Below are positions 1 to 8,659 of a stretch of DNA of 37,023 bases, piece after piece. Origin of the DNA: Lachnospiraceae bacterium (lineage in GTDB: Bacteria > Bacillota > Clostridia > Lachnospirales > Lachnospiraceae); contig JAEEJA010000096.1 of the NCBI GenBank assembly GCA_016281605.1, positions 1-37,023 of the forward strand. The letters run 5' to 3'. Each line of letters begins with the position of its first letter. The stretch's first letter is position 1. The notes under the pieces are model-generated. The model searched no databases. It saw only the letters and a program-made list of their open reading frames with translations, and was not told the DNA's origin. Made by a program: the position numbers and the translations under genes.

Positions 1-14
1 CCGACTGAGTTAAA
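1..14 (-). repeat. Edge-truncated copy of the IS200/IS605-like end repeat
   Basis: Read on the minus strand, the first 14 bases (TTTAACTCAGTCGG) are identical to 36751-36764, where they lead into a CGGAGAAATCCCCCACCT block. The rest of this copy would lie outside the window. A 14-base match at the very edge is modest evidence. The same core at 20091-20140 and 36761-36788 makes a shared repeat more likely than chance. Confidence 0.4.
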
Positions 15-70
15 CTATAGGATCACCGATTTGCTATAGATAAAAGATTTATTATAAAGCAATATGCAAA

Positions 71-104
71 AGAAAAAACTTCCCACACTAAAAAATGTGG
101 GAAG
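71..104 (-). terminator. Rho-independent terminator after argH
   Basis: On the minus strand a 9-bp perfect stem (CTTCCCACA / TGTGGGAAG, arms 96-104 and 79-87, 8-nt loop) is followed by a run of six T then CTTTT. It begins 8 nt past the argH stop codon and should end the argH transcript. Confidence 0.85.
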
Positions 105-111
105 CTAATAT

Positions 112-1497
112 TTAAGAATTATCTATCTCAGATATAAAGCTACGATAAATCTCGATAACCTCTTTCATAGCCTCCACACCCGGAGCACCAATAGTATTTC
201 TCTTCGAGACACAGGTTTCCATGCTTATAGCTTCATAGATATCCTCATCAAAAACTTCTGATATCTTTTTATATTCATCCAAAGGTAATTTATCGAGAGA
301 CTCTCCTCTTTCTATACACTTAAGAACAAGCGCTCCTATGATACCGTGAGCATCTCTAAAAGGAACACCCTTCTTAACCAGGTAATCAGCTGCATCGGTA
401 GCATTTGTAAAACCACCTTCCGCACTAAGACGCATGTTATCGGTATTAAACTTCATAGTCTTAAGCATTCCGTCAAACAAAGCAAGACAGCCTTTCACCG
501 TATCAACAGCGTCAAATACAGGTTCTTTATCCTCCTGCATATCTTTATTATATGCTAAAGGAAGACCCTTCATGGTTGTAAGAAGAGAAATCAGATGGCC
601 ATATACTCGACCGGTCTTTCCACGGATAAGCTCGGCAATATCCGGATTCTTCTTCTGTGGCATAATGCTCGAGCCTGTAGAATAAGAATCATCAATTTCC
701 ACAAAACGATACTCATTGGTATTCCATGTTATGATTTCCTCATTAAAACGACTCAGATGCATCATAATAAGAGAAAGAGCTGATAGATATTCGATAAGAT
801 AATCTCTGTCCGAAACTGAATCCATACTGTTTAAAGTAGGACCGTAAAAACCAAGCAACTCTGCAGTCATGCTTCTATCAAGAGGATATGTAGTTCCCGC
901 AAGGGCACCCGATCCTAAAGGACAAAGATTTAAACGTTCTCTACAGTCCTTGAGACGGGATAAATCTCTCTTAAACATCTCAAAATATGCACCCATATGA
1001 TGAGAAAGAGAAATAGGCTGGGCTTTTTGAAGATGTGTAAAGCCCGGCATAATAGTCCCTGTATGAACTTCCATAATACCAAATATGGTTTTTAAAAGCT
1101 CTTTAAGCAGCTCCTCTGTCTCTGCAATCTCGTTTCTGGTATATAGTTTCATATCCAGGGCAACCTGATCGTTTCGACTTCTGCCTGTATGAAGTTTCTT
1201 TCCTGCTTCTCCGATACGCTCCGTAAGTACACCTTCAACAAAGCTATGTATATCCTCATACTGAGGATCAAAATCAAGATTACCTGATGTAATATCAGCT
1301 TCTATGGAATCAAGCCCTTCAAGTATGGAATCTCTCTCTTCTTCAGTAAGTATACCACACTTAGAAAGCATCTTAACATGAGCTCTGCTACCCTGAATAT
1401 CTTCTTTATAAAATTTGTTATCAAATGACAATGATTCATTAAAATTATGTACCAACTGATTGGTTTCTTTAGTGAATCTGCCACCCCAAAGTTTCAT
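112..1497 (-). CDS. argH: Argininosuccinate lyase
   Basis: Cytosolic enzyme that splits argininosuccinate into arginine and fumarate, the last step of arginine synthesis. The 461-residue product has the normal family length. It carries the fumarase/aspartase-superfamily signature [12 protein letters not shown] at residues 275-286, whose mobile loop holds the catalytic serine, and the substrate-binding HTGRSRND stretch at 103-110. The start ATG has a GAGG site that lies over the end of the upstream small membrane-protein gene, 5 nt away, so the two are probably co-transcribed and perhaps translationally coupled. No argG or other arg genes are in the window; carAB at 13.7-18.1 kb would supply carbamoyl phosphate to the same pathway. 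Confidence 0.97.
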   Translation of the reverse strand: MKLWGGRFTKETNQLVHNFNESLSFDNKFYKEDIQGSRAHVKMLSKCGILTEEERDSILEGLDSIEADITSGNLDFDPQYEDIHSFVEGVLTERIGEAGKKLHTGRSRNDQVALDMKLYTRNEIAETEELLKELLKTIFGIMEVHTGTIMPGFTHLQKAQPISLSHHMGAYFEMFKRDLSRLKDCRERLNLCPLGSGALAGTTYPLDRSMTAELLGFYGPTLNSMDSVSDRDYLIEYLSALSLIMMHLSRFNEEIITWNTNEYRFVEIDDSYSTGSSIMPQKKNPDIAELIRGKTGRVYGHLISLLTTMKGLPLAYNKDMQEDKEPVFDAVDTVKGCLALFDGMLKTMKFNTDNMRLSAEGGFTNATDAADYLVKKGVPFRDAHGIIGALVLKCIERGESLDKLPLDEYKKISEVFDEDIYEAISMETCVSKRNTIGAPGVEAMKEVIEIYRSFISEIDNS

Positions 1498-1502
1498 TTT
1501 AA

Positions 1503-1775
1503 TTAATCCTCTTTCTTATCATCATTAAACTCAATAAAATCATCATCAATATCATCATCAAAGAAATCGAAATCATCATAATCATCCTCTGCAGAGCGGG
1601 AAGCAAACTTATAAACAGCAAATGCAATACCAGCTATAGCAGTAATAATTCCAATAATAGCAAAGATAGTAAGATACTTATTTCTCTTCTTTTCAACTTC
1701 TTCATTCTTTGATAAGAGCTCATTGAGCTTATCATTAATCTTTGATGTTGCAAAAAAATCTTCTACTTTTTTCAT
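1503..1775 (-). CDS. Small single-pass membrane protein with acidic tail (unknown function)
   Basis: A 90-residue protein of no recognised family. It has three parts: a charged, helix-prone N-terminal segment (about 1-35, possibly a short coiled coil), one hydrophobic membrane span (about 36-57), and a tail made almost wholly of Asp, Glu and Phe (about 63-90). There is no cleavable signal peptide, so the N-terminus is probably cytosolic. A strong GGAGG site precedes the ATG and a consensus promoter lies 35 nt further up. It is the first gene of a two-gene unit with argH. The aspartate-rich tail could bind cations or basic partners, but nothing in the sequence settles this. Expression is likely; function is unknown. 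Confidence 0.8.
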   Translation of the reverse strand: MKKVEDFFATSKINDKLNELLSKNEEVEKKRNKYLTIFAIIGIITAIAGIAFAVYKFASRSAEDDYDDFDFFDDDIDDDFIEFNDDKKED

Positions 1776-1810
1776 AATTAAAACCTCCGTTTTCTATAAA
1801 TGTTATTAAA

Positions 1811-1840
1811 AGTATACCACAACATATAGTAACTTGTCAA
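1811..1840 (-). promoter_or_regulatory. Sigma-A-type promoter for the small membrane protein-argH unit
   Basis: On the minus strand TTGACA (1835-1840) and TATACT (1811-1816) are separated by 18 nt. Transcription would start near 1804, giving a leader of about 30 nt that holds only the ribosome site. Confidence 0.75.
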
Positions 1841-1921
1841 AAAATAATCATTTACATTTTATAATTTGCCTAATATACGCGTATTTCAAGAGAAAAGATG
1901 TTATCAATCCCCATTTTTAGG

Positions 1922-3406
1922 CTATTTAATACCAAGAATATCTTCTACAGTATTCTTCATATCAGCTGTATCACAAACAGTATTATGAAGAACACTTAAA
2001 TCCTTTAATCCCTCTACAGCCTTAGGAATAGGCATACCTGAAATTCTGTTTAGCTCATCTATAAGCTCAAAATCATCAGTACCAATAAGACTTTCATCTA
2101 TAGCTCCCATAACTGATGTAGCAAACTTATAAGGACTTGCAGTAGATGCAATAACAGTAACGCTGTTGTCTTTTGTCTTCTCCTTATAATTATGATATAC
2201 CTTAGATGCAACTGCTGTATGAGTATCCATGACATAATGTGCGCTATTATAGATATCTGAGATTTCCTTTGCAACCTCTGCTTCAGTTGCATATCCTCCG
2301 GTGAATAAATCCAATTTTGACTTCATCTCATTATCTATTGTATATTTTCCATCAGTTGTAAGGCTTTTCATAAGGGATGAGTTCTTCTCTGAGTCCTCTC
2401 CACCAATCATATATATCAATCTTTCAAGATTACTTGATATAAGTATATCCATGGATGGAGATGTTGTTAATATAAAATCTCTGTTTTTATCATATGTTCC
2501 GGTTTCAAAGAAATCATAAAGAACCTTGTTATCATTGGAAGCACAAATAAGCTTATTTACAGGAATGCCAAGATTATAAGCATAGTAAGCTGCTAAAATA
2601 TTACCAAAATTACCGGTAGGCACAACAAAGTTAACCTTTTCACCATCTTTTACTTCGCCTGATTCTAAAAGCTTAATATATGAGTATACGTAATAAACAA
2701 CCTGTGGAACCAAACGTCCGATATTTATGGAGTTTGCAGAAGAAAAGATAAATCCCTTTTTATCAAGCTTTTCTTTAAGTTCCTTATCATTAAACATCTT
2801 CTTGACGCCGGTCTGAGCATCATCAAAGTTACCTGTTATTCCTACTACATGAGTATTGTTGCCCTTTTGAGTAAGCATCTGCTTCTCCTGAACCTTTGAT
2901 ACTCCTCCCTTAGGATAAAATACTATAATACTGGTACCCTCTACATCTGCAAAACCAGCCATAGCAGCCTTTCCGGTATCTCCGGATGTTGCTGTAAGGA
3001 TTACTATATGCTTATCCATATTGTTTTTCTTGGCTGAAGTTGTAAGCAAATGAGGAAGAATAGATAAAGCCATATCTTTAAATGCAATGGTTGCCCCATG
3101 AAAAAGCTCCAGATAATAAGCATCGTTTACTTTTTTAAGCTCACATATACTCTCTGTATCAAACTTATCATCATAAGCTTTATTAATACATTTTTTTAAC
3201 TCTTCTTCTGTAAAATCATCTAAAAACAGCTTCATAACTTCATAAGCTGTTTCCTTATATGACAGACCTTTAAGCTCATCCAAACCTTTATCAAACTTAG
3301 GAAGCGCTTCAGGAACAAATAATCCTCCATCATCTGAAAGACCTTTAAGTATTGCCTGTGAGGCAGTCATCTTCAAATCATTATTTCTGGTACTTCTGTA
3401 AAACAT
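1922..3406 (-). CDS. thrC: Threonine synthase
   Basis: PLP enzyme converting O-phosphohomoserine to threonine and phosphate. The protein opens with FYRSTRNND, typical of long (type I) threonine synthases, and has the cofactor lysine in ATIAFKDMA (Lys110 from the chosen start). A longer reading begins at an ATG at 3421, but the GGAGAG ribosome site lies inside those first codons and points to the ATG at 3406 (494 residues). It is the last gene of the cobO-dapA-dapB-thrC run. Threonine and lysine share aspartate semialdehyde as precursor, so the grouping makes metabolic sense. No clear terminator follows it. Confidence 0.95.
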   Translation of the reverse strand: MFYRSTRNNDLKMTASQAILKGLSDDGGLFVPEALPKFDKGLDELKGLSYKETAYEVMKLFLDDFTEEELKKCINKAYDDKFDTESICELKKVNDAYYLELFHGATIAFKDMALSILPHLLTTSAKKNNMDKHIVILTATSGDTGKAAMAGFADVEGTSIIVFYPKGGVSKVQEKQMLTQKGNNTHVVGITGNFDDAQTGVKKMFNDKELKEKLDKKGFIFSSANSINIGRLVPQVVYYVYSYIKLLESGEVKDGEKVNFVVPTGNFGNILAAYYAYNLGIPVNKLICASNDNKVLYDFFETGTYDKNRDFILTTSPSMDILISSNLERLIYMIGGEDSEKNSSLMKSLTTDGKYTIDNEMKSKLDLFTGGYATEAEVAKEISDIYNSAHYVMDTHTAVASKVYHNYKEKTKDNSVTVIASTASPYKFATSVMGAIDESLIGTDDFELIDELNRISGMPIPKAVEGLKDLSVLHNTVCDTADMKNTVEDILGIK

Positions 3407-3489
3407 ATTATTTCTCTCCATTCATGTAACATTAAAGCTTATTATTCTTTTTATGATTAAAAGCACTTAACCGTAATACAAGATATACT

Positions 3490-4257
3490 TTAGTTAAGAA
3501 CCTCTCTCATATCATATTTTCCGGGATTTTTACCTTTTATAAACTTAGCAGCGACAACTGCTCCCTTGCCAAAAATCGCTTTTGAGTATGCAGTATGCTT
3601 AAATGTGATAACCTCATCAACACCTGCAAAGATTATCTCATGTTCTCCTACTATAGAACCACCTCTTACAGCTGATATACCAAGCTCCTTCTTATCTCTT
3701 GCCTTAGAAACCTGTGATCGGTCATACACATATTCATACTTGTTATCACATGCCTCGTTTATGCTGTCAGCGAGAGCAAGAGCTGTACCTGAAGGTGCAT
3801 CCTTTTTGAGATTATGATGCTTTTCAACTATCTCAATATCAAAGCCCTCCTCTGAAAGCTTTACTGCTGCATCCTTAATAAGATTAAGAAGAAGATTTAT
3901 ACCAACTGACATATTTGCAGACTTAACAATTGCAACCTTCTCTGAAGCATCATCAATCTGTTTAAGCTGTTCCGGACTAAAGCCTGTAGAGCACTCTACA
4001 ACCGGAACACTGTTTTCTATCGCAAATGAAAGCACTGAATCAAGCGTAGCAGGTGCAGAGAAATCAATAATTGCATCTGCTTCCTCTTTCACCTCGGAAA
4101 TACTCTTATACACAGGATAATCATTTTTTTGTTCGTTGTAAAGATCAACTCCTGCAACAATTTTTGCTCCACTGTCCTGTTCAACTATATTAGAAATTGT
4201 CTGTCCCATATGACCGTTACAGCCAACCATAATTATTTTTGTAATTTGATCACTCAT
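3490..4257 (-). CDS. dapB: 4-hydroxy-tetrahydrodipicolinate reductase
   Basis: NAD(P)H-dependent reductase of the lysine/diaminopimelate pathway, acting on the product of DapA. The N-terminal Rossmann fold shows VGCNGHMGQ (11-19). The signature EKHHNLKKDAPSGTA (145-159) carries the catalytic His pair and substrate lysine. The length of 255 is normal. It starts 28 nt after dapA with an AGGAG site. Its product feeds both lysine and the diaminopimelate cross-link of the cell wall, so the gene is probably essential. Confidence 0.96.
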   Translation of the reverse strand: MSDQITKIIMVGCNGHMGQTISNIVEQDSGAKIVAGVDLYNEQKNDYPVYKSISEVKEEADAIIDFSAPATLDSVLSFAIENSVPVVECSTGFSPEQLKQIDDASEKVAIVKSANMSVGINLLLNLIKDAAVKLSEEGFDIEIVEKHHNLKKDAPSGTALALADSINEACDNKYEYVYDRSQVSKARDKKELGISAVRGGSIVGEHEIIFAGVDEVITFKHTAYSKAIFGKGAVVAAKFIKGKNPGKYDMREVLN

Positions 4258-4285
4258 TTGTAATTAATCTCCTATTCTGAATATA

Positions 4286-5179
4286 TTATACAAGCTTTGT
4301 TATTCCCATAGTTTCAAGTTCTTTCTTAAGAACAGCCTGATTAGCTTCTTCCATAGTTGTAAGCGGAAGTCTCAGTCCACCCACGTTGAAACCACACATA
4401 TTGAGAGCAGCTTTAACAGGTATAGGATTAACCTCAGAGAAAAGAGCTTTAATAAGTGGAATATACTTTATCTGAAGCTTAGCTGCTTCATCAACCTTTC
4501 CTTCCATGTAAAGCTGAACCATATCATGAGTATCCTTAGGTGCAACATGAGAAAGAACAGATATAACACCCTTTCCTCCTAGTGATGTGATAGGTATTAT
4601 CTGATCATCATTTCCGGAATACACATCTACCTCTCCGTCACATCTGCTGATAATCTCAGCCACCTGTGATATATTGCCACTTGCCTCCTTAACTGCTACG
4701 ATATTATCTACATCCTTTACAAGCGAAGCAATAGTAGCAGGCTGGATATTTACACCTGTACGCCCCTGAATATTGTAAAGCACCATAGGAAGGTCTACTT
4801 CTTTGGCAATAGTAGTAAAATGCTGCTTTAATCCATTCTGTGTTGCTTTGTTATAATAAGGTGAAACAACTAAAAGTCCGTCTGCCCCTGCCTTATAAGC
4901 TTCTTTTGATAGATAAACAGCTGTCTCAGTGCAGTTAGAGCCTGTTCCTGCTATGACAGGAATACGCTTATTTACAATTCTGACACACTCCTTTATAGTC
5001 TCAATATGCTCTTCATGAGTCATGGTAGAAGCTTCACCTGTAGTTCCGCAGATGATGATTGCATCGGTCTTATTAGCTATCTGAAATTCCAAAAGTCTCT
5101 CCATCTCAGTATAGTTCAAACTTCCATCTTCATTCATAGGAGTAATAAGAGCAACTCCTGCACCGGTAAATATTGCCAT
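4286..5179 (-). CDS. dapA: 4-hydroxy-tetrahydrodipicolinate synthase
   Basis: Class I aldolase that condenses pyruvate with aspartate semialdehyde, the entry step to lysine/diaminopimelate. From the chosen ATG (297 residues) it shows GTTGE at 45-49, the catalytic Tyr135 in LYNIQGRTG (usually NVPGRT) and the Schiff-base Lys164 in VAVKEASGN. An in-frame GTG nine bases upstream would add three residues, but GAGG seven bases before the ATG fixes the start. It lies 48 nt downstream of the cobO-like gene and 28 nt upstream of dapB. Confidence 0.96.
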   Translation of the reverse strand: MAIFTGAGVALITPMNEDGSLNYTEMERLLEFQIANKTDAIIICGTTGEASTMTHEEHIETIKECVRIVNKRIPVIAGTGSNCTETAVYLSKEAYKAGADGLLVVSPYYNKATQNGLKQHFTTIAKEVDLPMVLYNIQGRTGVNIQPATIASLVKDVDNIVAVKEASGNISQVAEIISRCDGEVDVYSGNDDQIIPITSLGGKGVISVLSHVAPKDTHDMVQLYMEGKVDEAAKLQIKYIPLIKALFSEVNPIPVKAALNMCGFNVGGLRLPLTTMEEANQAVLKKELETMGITKLV

Positions 5180-5227
5180 AATAAACACCTCTTTCTTAAT
5201 AATAAATATATAAATACATATGATACA

Positions 5228-5722
5228 TTAAACTGTAGTATCTTTTAGTAATTCGATCCTGGATATAATATCAGCATAATCCTTAAGCTCCTCAGGAAGC
5301 GTCTGTCCGGTAATAACAAGCTTTTTATATCCTTTTGTTTCAATGATTGATATAATGTCTTCTAAACTTATGATATCAAGATCTATAAGGCCCAAAACCT
5401 CATCAAGCACCAAAACATCGCACTCCATGGAATTAGCAACCTTTCGTGCAAAATTAAAGCCATTGATAATATTCTGTTTTTCTTCTTTCTGTTTGATTTC
5501 AGAAAGAGAATCAAAGCTATCGTTTTCTCTTTCAAACCTGAAAAGCTTTATAGTCGGCTCTAATTGAGATAAAAAACTGAATTCATCAGCATCCTTACCC
5601 TTTAAAAACTGTATTATTATGGCTGACTGCTTTTCACTGGCGGCTCTTATGCACTGTCCGACAGCTGCACTTGTCTTTCCTTTTCCATTGCCATAATATA
5701 CTTGTACTATTGAATTTTCCAT
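5228..5722 (-). CDS. cobO: Cob(I)alamin adenosyltransferase, CobO/BtuR type
   Basis: ATP-binding protein of the CobO/BtuR family, which attaches the 5'-deoxyadenosyl group to reduced cobalamin or cobyrinic acid diamide. At 164 residues it is a minimal form without the N-terminal extension of BtuR. The P-loop GNGKGKTS is at 11-18, followed by IIIQFLKG and the acidic VLVLDEVLG strand typical of the family. It is the first gene of the dapA-dapB-thrC unit, though no cobalamin synthesis or B12-dependent gene is nearby. This could be a corrinoid enzyme riding in a convenient operon or a family member with another substrate. The fold is certain; the physiological substrate is an inference. Confidence 0.85.
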   Translation of the reverse strand: MENSIVQVYYGNGKGKTSAAVGQCIRAASEKQSAIIIQFLKGKDADEFSFLSQLEPTIKLFRFERENDSFDSLSEIKQKEEKQNIINGFNFARKVANSMECDVLVLDEVLGLIDLDIISLEDIISIIETKGYKKLVITGQTLPEELKDYADIISRIELLKDTTV

Positions 5723-5800
5723 ACTTCCCTCTTAAAAACTACATAAAATTTAGCATAAAAGCATTAATAGTTCACTTCATTTTCATCAAGTGTAAAGGTT

Positions 5801-5829
5801 ATTATATAATCAGATTATAAAAATGTAAA
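5801..5829 (-). promoter_or_regulatory. Promoter of the cobO-dapA-dapB-thrC unit
   Basis: Minus-strand TTTACA (5824-5829), 17-nt spacer, TATAAT (5801-5806). A start near 5794 leaves a leader of about 70 nt, too short for a lysine riboswitch, and no strong hairpin is visible in it. The gap 5723-5841 holds nothing else recognisable. Confidence 0.75.
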
Positions 5830-5841
5830 CAAAAATAAAGC

Positions 5842-6669
5842 TTAATCACCCTTATTTTGCTTAACTCCCGGTAACTTATGTGCTATTTCTCTGTAATACG
5901 AGGTTATAGCATCAATTAATAATTCACTTTTTAACTCCGATTCATGCCTAACCTTAAGTATTTCTTTATATAAATTACAGGTTTCTTCAAAAGTCTTTAA
6001 TCCAATAAGCTCAATCTCACTTATCATTTCATCATGATACTTCTCTCTATCGGATAAATATAAGACACAAGCACTGTAAAACTCACTGTATGCACGATAA
6101 ATATAAAAATTTTGAAGTAAATGTATGATTATTCTCTTTTCAGTATTTTTAAAATCTGAAATATCAATCTTCTTCTCTATGTCCTTACTCTTAAGTCTAA
6201 AACTATCGAGAATTTCACAATCACCTTTTTTTATTTCTCTATTATTCCCTTCAGAATCTTTTTTATAAAACCGAACATTCTCATTAATCAGGTAAGATGC
6301 CACAACAGGACAAGCCGCTGACATAGTACAAAAGGCACGGTTCTCTTCCTTGTCCTTATAAGTGTATATTCTTCTGGGATATTTTCTGCATGTAAATGAA
6401 ACAAAGTCCTCACCATACTTTTTTTGTATGGCACAAAGTCCATCCTCAAGAAAAAATATACATTCTCCGTTCCTTTTAATCTTATTATGATATTTATTAT
6501 CCCTTTTTTCTATACCGTCTAAAATATAGGTTTTAAAGATTCCATCAGGAAGTGACTCAAATCTTTTATAAGTATCTTTATCTACTTCTACACGCCATCC
6601 TGTACAGCAGTTATGTGTGCATTTATCAGCTATACACTTAAACCTTAGGTATAATCCCAAAAAAATCAT
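5842..6669 (-). CDS. FliB-like lysine-N-methylase family protein (Fe-S)
   Basis: Resembles flagellin lysine-N-methylase (FliB), a cysteine-rich family thought to carry an Fe-S cluster. Visible cysteines are Cys12, Cys17, Cys21 and Cys22 (KCTHNCCTGW), then Cys70, Cys79, Cys94 (SFTCRKYPRR), Cys114 and Cys120. Classical FliB is roughly 350-400 residues, so this 275-residue protein lacks part of the C-terminal half. No flagellar gene is nearby, so a flagellin substrate is doubtful. Its ATG overlaps the TGA of the small membrane protein upstream by one base, implying translational coupling and perhaps a joint function. Substrate unknown. Confidence 0.7.
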   Translation of the reverse strand: MIFLGLYLRFKCIADKCTHNCCTGWRVEVDKDTYKRFESLPDGIFKTYILDGIEKRDNKYHNKIKRNGECIFFLEDGLCAIQKKYGEDFVSFTCRKYPRRIYTYKDKEENRAFCTMSAACPVVASYLINENVRFYKKDSEGNNREIKKGDCEILDSFRLKSKDIEKKIDISDFKNTEKRIIIHLLQNFYIYRAYSEFYSACVLYLSDREKYHDEMISEIELIGLKTFEETCNLYKEILKVRHESELKSELLIDAITSYYREIAHKLPGVKQNKGD

Positions 6670-6875
6670 CAGAATAATACTTTACTCCTATGGGCAAAGA
6701 GTCTGGCTCCGGATGTAAGAACCGATACTCCGATACCGATTCCCATAACAATTATTATTATTCCCATTACCAAATTAAGTGTAGCTACACTTGACATAGC
6801 CTTGTAAACTTTCTCCATTGAATCACCATGAGAAAAAACCGAATCTTTTGTTGCCTTTTCTTTAATCTTACTCAT
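6669..6875 (-). CDS. Small membrane protein upstream of the FliB-like gene (unknown function)
   Basis: A 68-residue protein with a charged N-terminal half and one long glycine/isoleucine-rich membrane span (about residues 33-55) ending in a short basic tail. A longer reading from an ATG at 6899 is possible, but TAAGGAGG lies inside that extension, 5 nt before the ATG at 6875, which is the better start. The gene sits directly behind structured leader element A and its stop codon overlaps the next ATG. No family recognised. Confidence 0.65.
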   Translation of the reverse strand: MSKIKEKATKDSVFSHGDSMEKVYKAMSSVATLNLVMGIIIIVMGIGIGVSVLTSGARLFAHRSKVLF

Positions 6876-7016
6876 ACTAACCTCCTTACCGAACACCATG
6901 TGTGAGGTACCACACGAGAGTCTAAAATTCTCGTGTAAAAAACATTAGCTATTTGGGTTCGTAACAAATAGATATGTAAAAATCATCGCATCAGCGTAAT
7001 TTTCACACTAACCTCA
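6876..7016 (-). promoter_or_regulatory. Structured leader element, copy A
   Basis: Transcribed right to left from just after pyrE and ending at the start codon of the small membrane protein. It shares sequence and predicted helices with elements B (10417-10557) and C (21140-21250). P1 is ATTACGC-TGAT-GCG-A-TGAT inside an outer TGTGAAAAT/ATTTTTACA stem. P2 is CTATTTG/CAAATAG (6949-6971). P3 is ACACGAGA/TCTCGTGT (6912-6936). P4 is TACC/GGTA (6887-6909), six bases before the AGGAGG. There is no room for its own promoter, so it is probably an intercistronic RNA structure in the pyr transcript. No known riboswitch was recognised. Confidence 0.6.
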
Positions 7017-7037
7017 ATTAATTAATTGTTATAAGTA

Positions 7038-7715
7038 TTATTGGGCTCCATACATTTCATAATATTCATTTATAGCTTTAAGGCAAGCATCATCTATAAG
7101 CACCTTGCCCTCAACCTCTCGATTATATAAGTATTCCTTTACCTCCTGCATATCGACTATAGCAGAAGCTCCGAATCCATAGGTTTCCTTTATTTCATCA
7201 AGGGCAGACTTTTCGGAAGTAAGACCCTTTTCCATTCTGTTAAGAGAAACTATAAGTCCGACTATAGTTACATCAGCCTGTGCTTTAAGTATAGGATAGG
7301 TCTCACTTATGGACTTTCCTGAAGTAGTAACATCCTCTATAATTACTACCCTGTCTCCATCCTTTAAAGAAGACCCGAGAAGTATACCTGTATCACCATG
7401 GTCCTTTACTTCTTTTCTGTTAGAGCAATACCTGATATCCTTCCCGTAAAGCTCTGAATAACTCATAGCCACTGCTACAGATAACGGAATCCCCTTATAT
7501 GCAGGTCCGAAAAGAACATCAAAATCATCTCCGTAATTATCATGAATAGCCTTTGCATAATACTCTCCCAGCTTTCTAAGCTGACTTCCGGTAACATAAG
7601 CTCCGGCATTCATAAAAAATGGAGATTTACGACCACTCTTAAGTGTGAATTCACCAAACTTAAGTGCATGACAACCTACCATAAACTCTATAAATTCTTC
7701 TTTATATCTTTCCAT
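7038..7715 (-). CDS. pyrE: Orotate phosphoribosyltransferase
   Basis: Joins orotate and PRPP to give OMP, the fifth step of UMP synthesis. The PRPP-binding motif VVIIEDVTTSGKS lies at 123-135 of the 225-residue product. An in-frame TTG at 7742 would overlap the pyrD stop, but the ATG at 7715 with an upstream CGGAGG is the conventional choice, although the 12-nt spacing is long. It is the last pyr gene of the run pyrF-pyrK-pyrD-pyrE. The transcript can continue through element A into two unrelated genes. Confidence 0.95.
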   Translation of the reverse strand: MERYKEEFIEFMVGCHALKFGEFTLKSGRKSPFFMNAGAYVTGSQLRKLGEYYAKAIHDNYGDDFDVLFGPAYKGIPLSVAVAMSYSELYGKDIRYCSNRKEVKDHGDTGILLGSSLKDGDRVVIIEDVTTSGKSISETYPILKAQADVTIVGLIVSLNRMEKGLTSEKSALDEIKETYGFGASAIVDMQEVKEYLYNREVEGKVLIDDACLKAINEYYEMYGAQ

Positions 7716-7738
7716 AATAGTTTTTAACCTCCGTTTTT

Positions 7739-8638
7739 TCAAACAATACCGATAATATCTTTAATATCACTTATTCCCTGCTCTTCCATAAACCGTTTTA
7801 TACCATCTATTATCTCAGATGTAACAATCGGATTATTGAAATTCGCAGTTCCTACAGCAACCATAGTAGCACCTGCCATCATCATCTCTATAGCATCCTC
7901 AGCTGTTCTTATGCCTCCCATACCAAGAACCGGAATACTAACGGCCGAAGACGCTTCATAAACCATACGCACTGCTACAGGCCTTATGGCAGGACCTGAA
8001 AGACCACCTGTTTTATTAGCAAGTGCAAAGCTTCTTTTATGAATATCTATCTTCATGCCTGTGATGGTATTGATTAGTGATATTGCATCAGCCCCGCCTG
8101 CCTCTGCAGCCTTTGCCATAACCTTAATATCTGTCACATTGGGAGATAGCTTCATGATTATAGGCTTTTTACTTCTTTGCTTTATTATATTCGTAATATG
8201 CTCAACCATCTTCGGATCGGTTCCAAAAGCAATTCCACCACTCTTAACATTGGGACATGAGATATTAATTTCAAATATATCTGCATCTGTATCATTCATT
8301 TTATCTATACAAGCTAGGTACTCTTCCTCGCTATGTCCACATATATTCACAATTATATTGGTATCAAACTGCTTTAAGAATTCTAAATCTCTCTTTATAA
8401 AAACATCCGCTCCGGGATTCTGAAGTCCGATAGCATTAAGCATTCCGGATGGAGTTTCACAAACTCTCGGAACACAATTCCCTTCCCACGGCTCTACAGC
8501 AACTCCCTTTGTTGTTACCGCTCCAAGCTTACTTATATCGGTATATTCATTAAACTCCATTCCTGAACCAAATGTACCTGAGGCAGTTGTAATGGGGTTT
8601 TTCATATTTACACCGAGAAAATCTACGGATAAATTCAT
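7739..8638 (-). CDS. pyrD: Dihydroorotate dehydrogenase, catalytic subunit (class 1B)
   Basis: FMN subunit of the NAD-dependent enzyme that oxidises dihydroorotate to orotate. The class 1 catalytic cysteine is Cys128 in EINISCPNVKSGG, whereas class 2 enzymes use serine. Together with the adjoining PyrK this identifies the heterotetrameric 1B type, which passes electrons to NAD+ through FAD and a 2Fe-2S centre. The ATG at 8638 is chosen over one at 8653 because GGAG lies just before it. 299 residues. Confidence 0.96.
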   Translation of the reverse strand: MNLSVDFLGVNMKNPITTASGTFGSGMEFNEYTDISKLGAVTTKGVAVEPWEGNCVPRVCETPSGMLNAIGLQNPGADVFIKRDLEFLKQFDTNIIVNICGHSEEEYLACIDKMNDTDADIFEINISCPNVKSGGIAFGTDPKMVEHITNIIKQRSKKPIIMKLSPNVTDIKVMAKAAEAGGADAISLINTITGMKIDIHKRSFALANKTGGLSGPAIRPVAVRMVYEASSAVSIPVLGMGGIRTAEDAIEMMMAGATMVAVGTANFNNPIVTSEIIDGIKRFMEEQGISDIKDIIGIV

Positions 8639-8659
8639 ATCATCTTTCTCCATTAAATA

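Noticed and set aside
1-30. 5' part of a minus-strand tRNA (TTTAACTCAGTCGG resembles a D-arm)
   Set aside because: The supposed acceptor stem would begin with T and no tRNA body is available; the match to the repeat at 36751-36764 explains it better.
5723-5800. Lysine riboswitch before dapA-dapB
   Set aside because: The leader after the promoter is only about 70 nt and shows no multi-helix structure.
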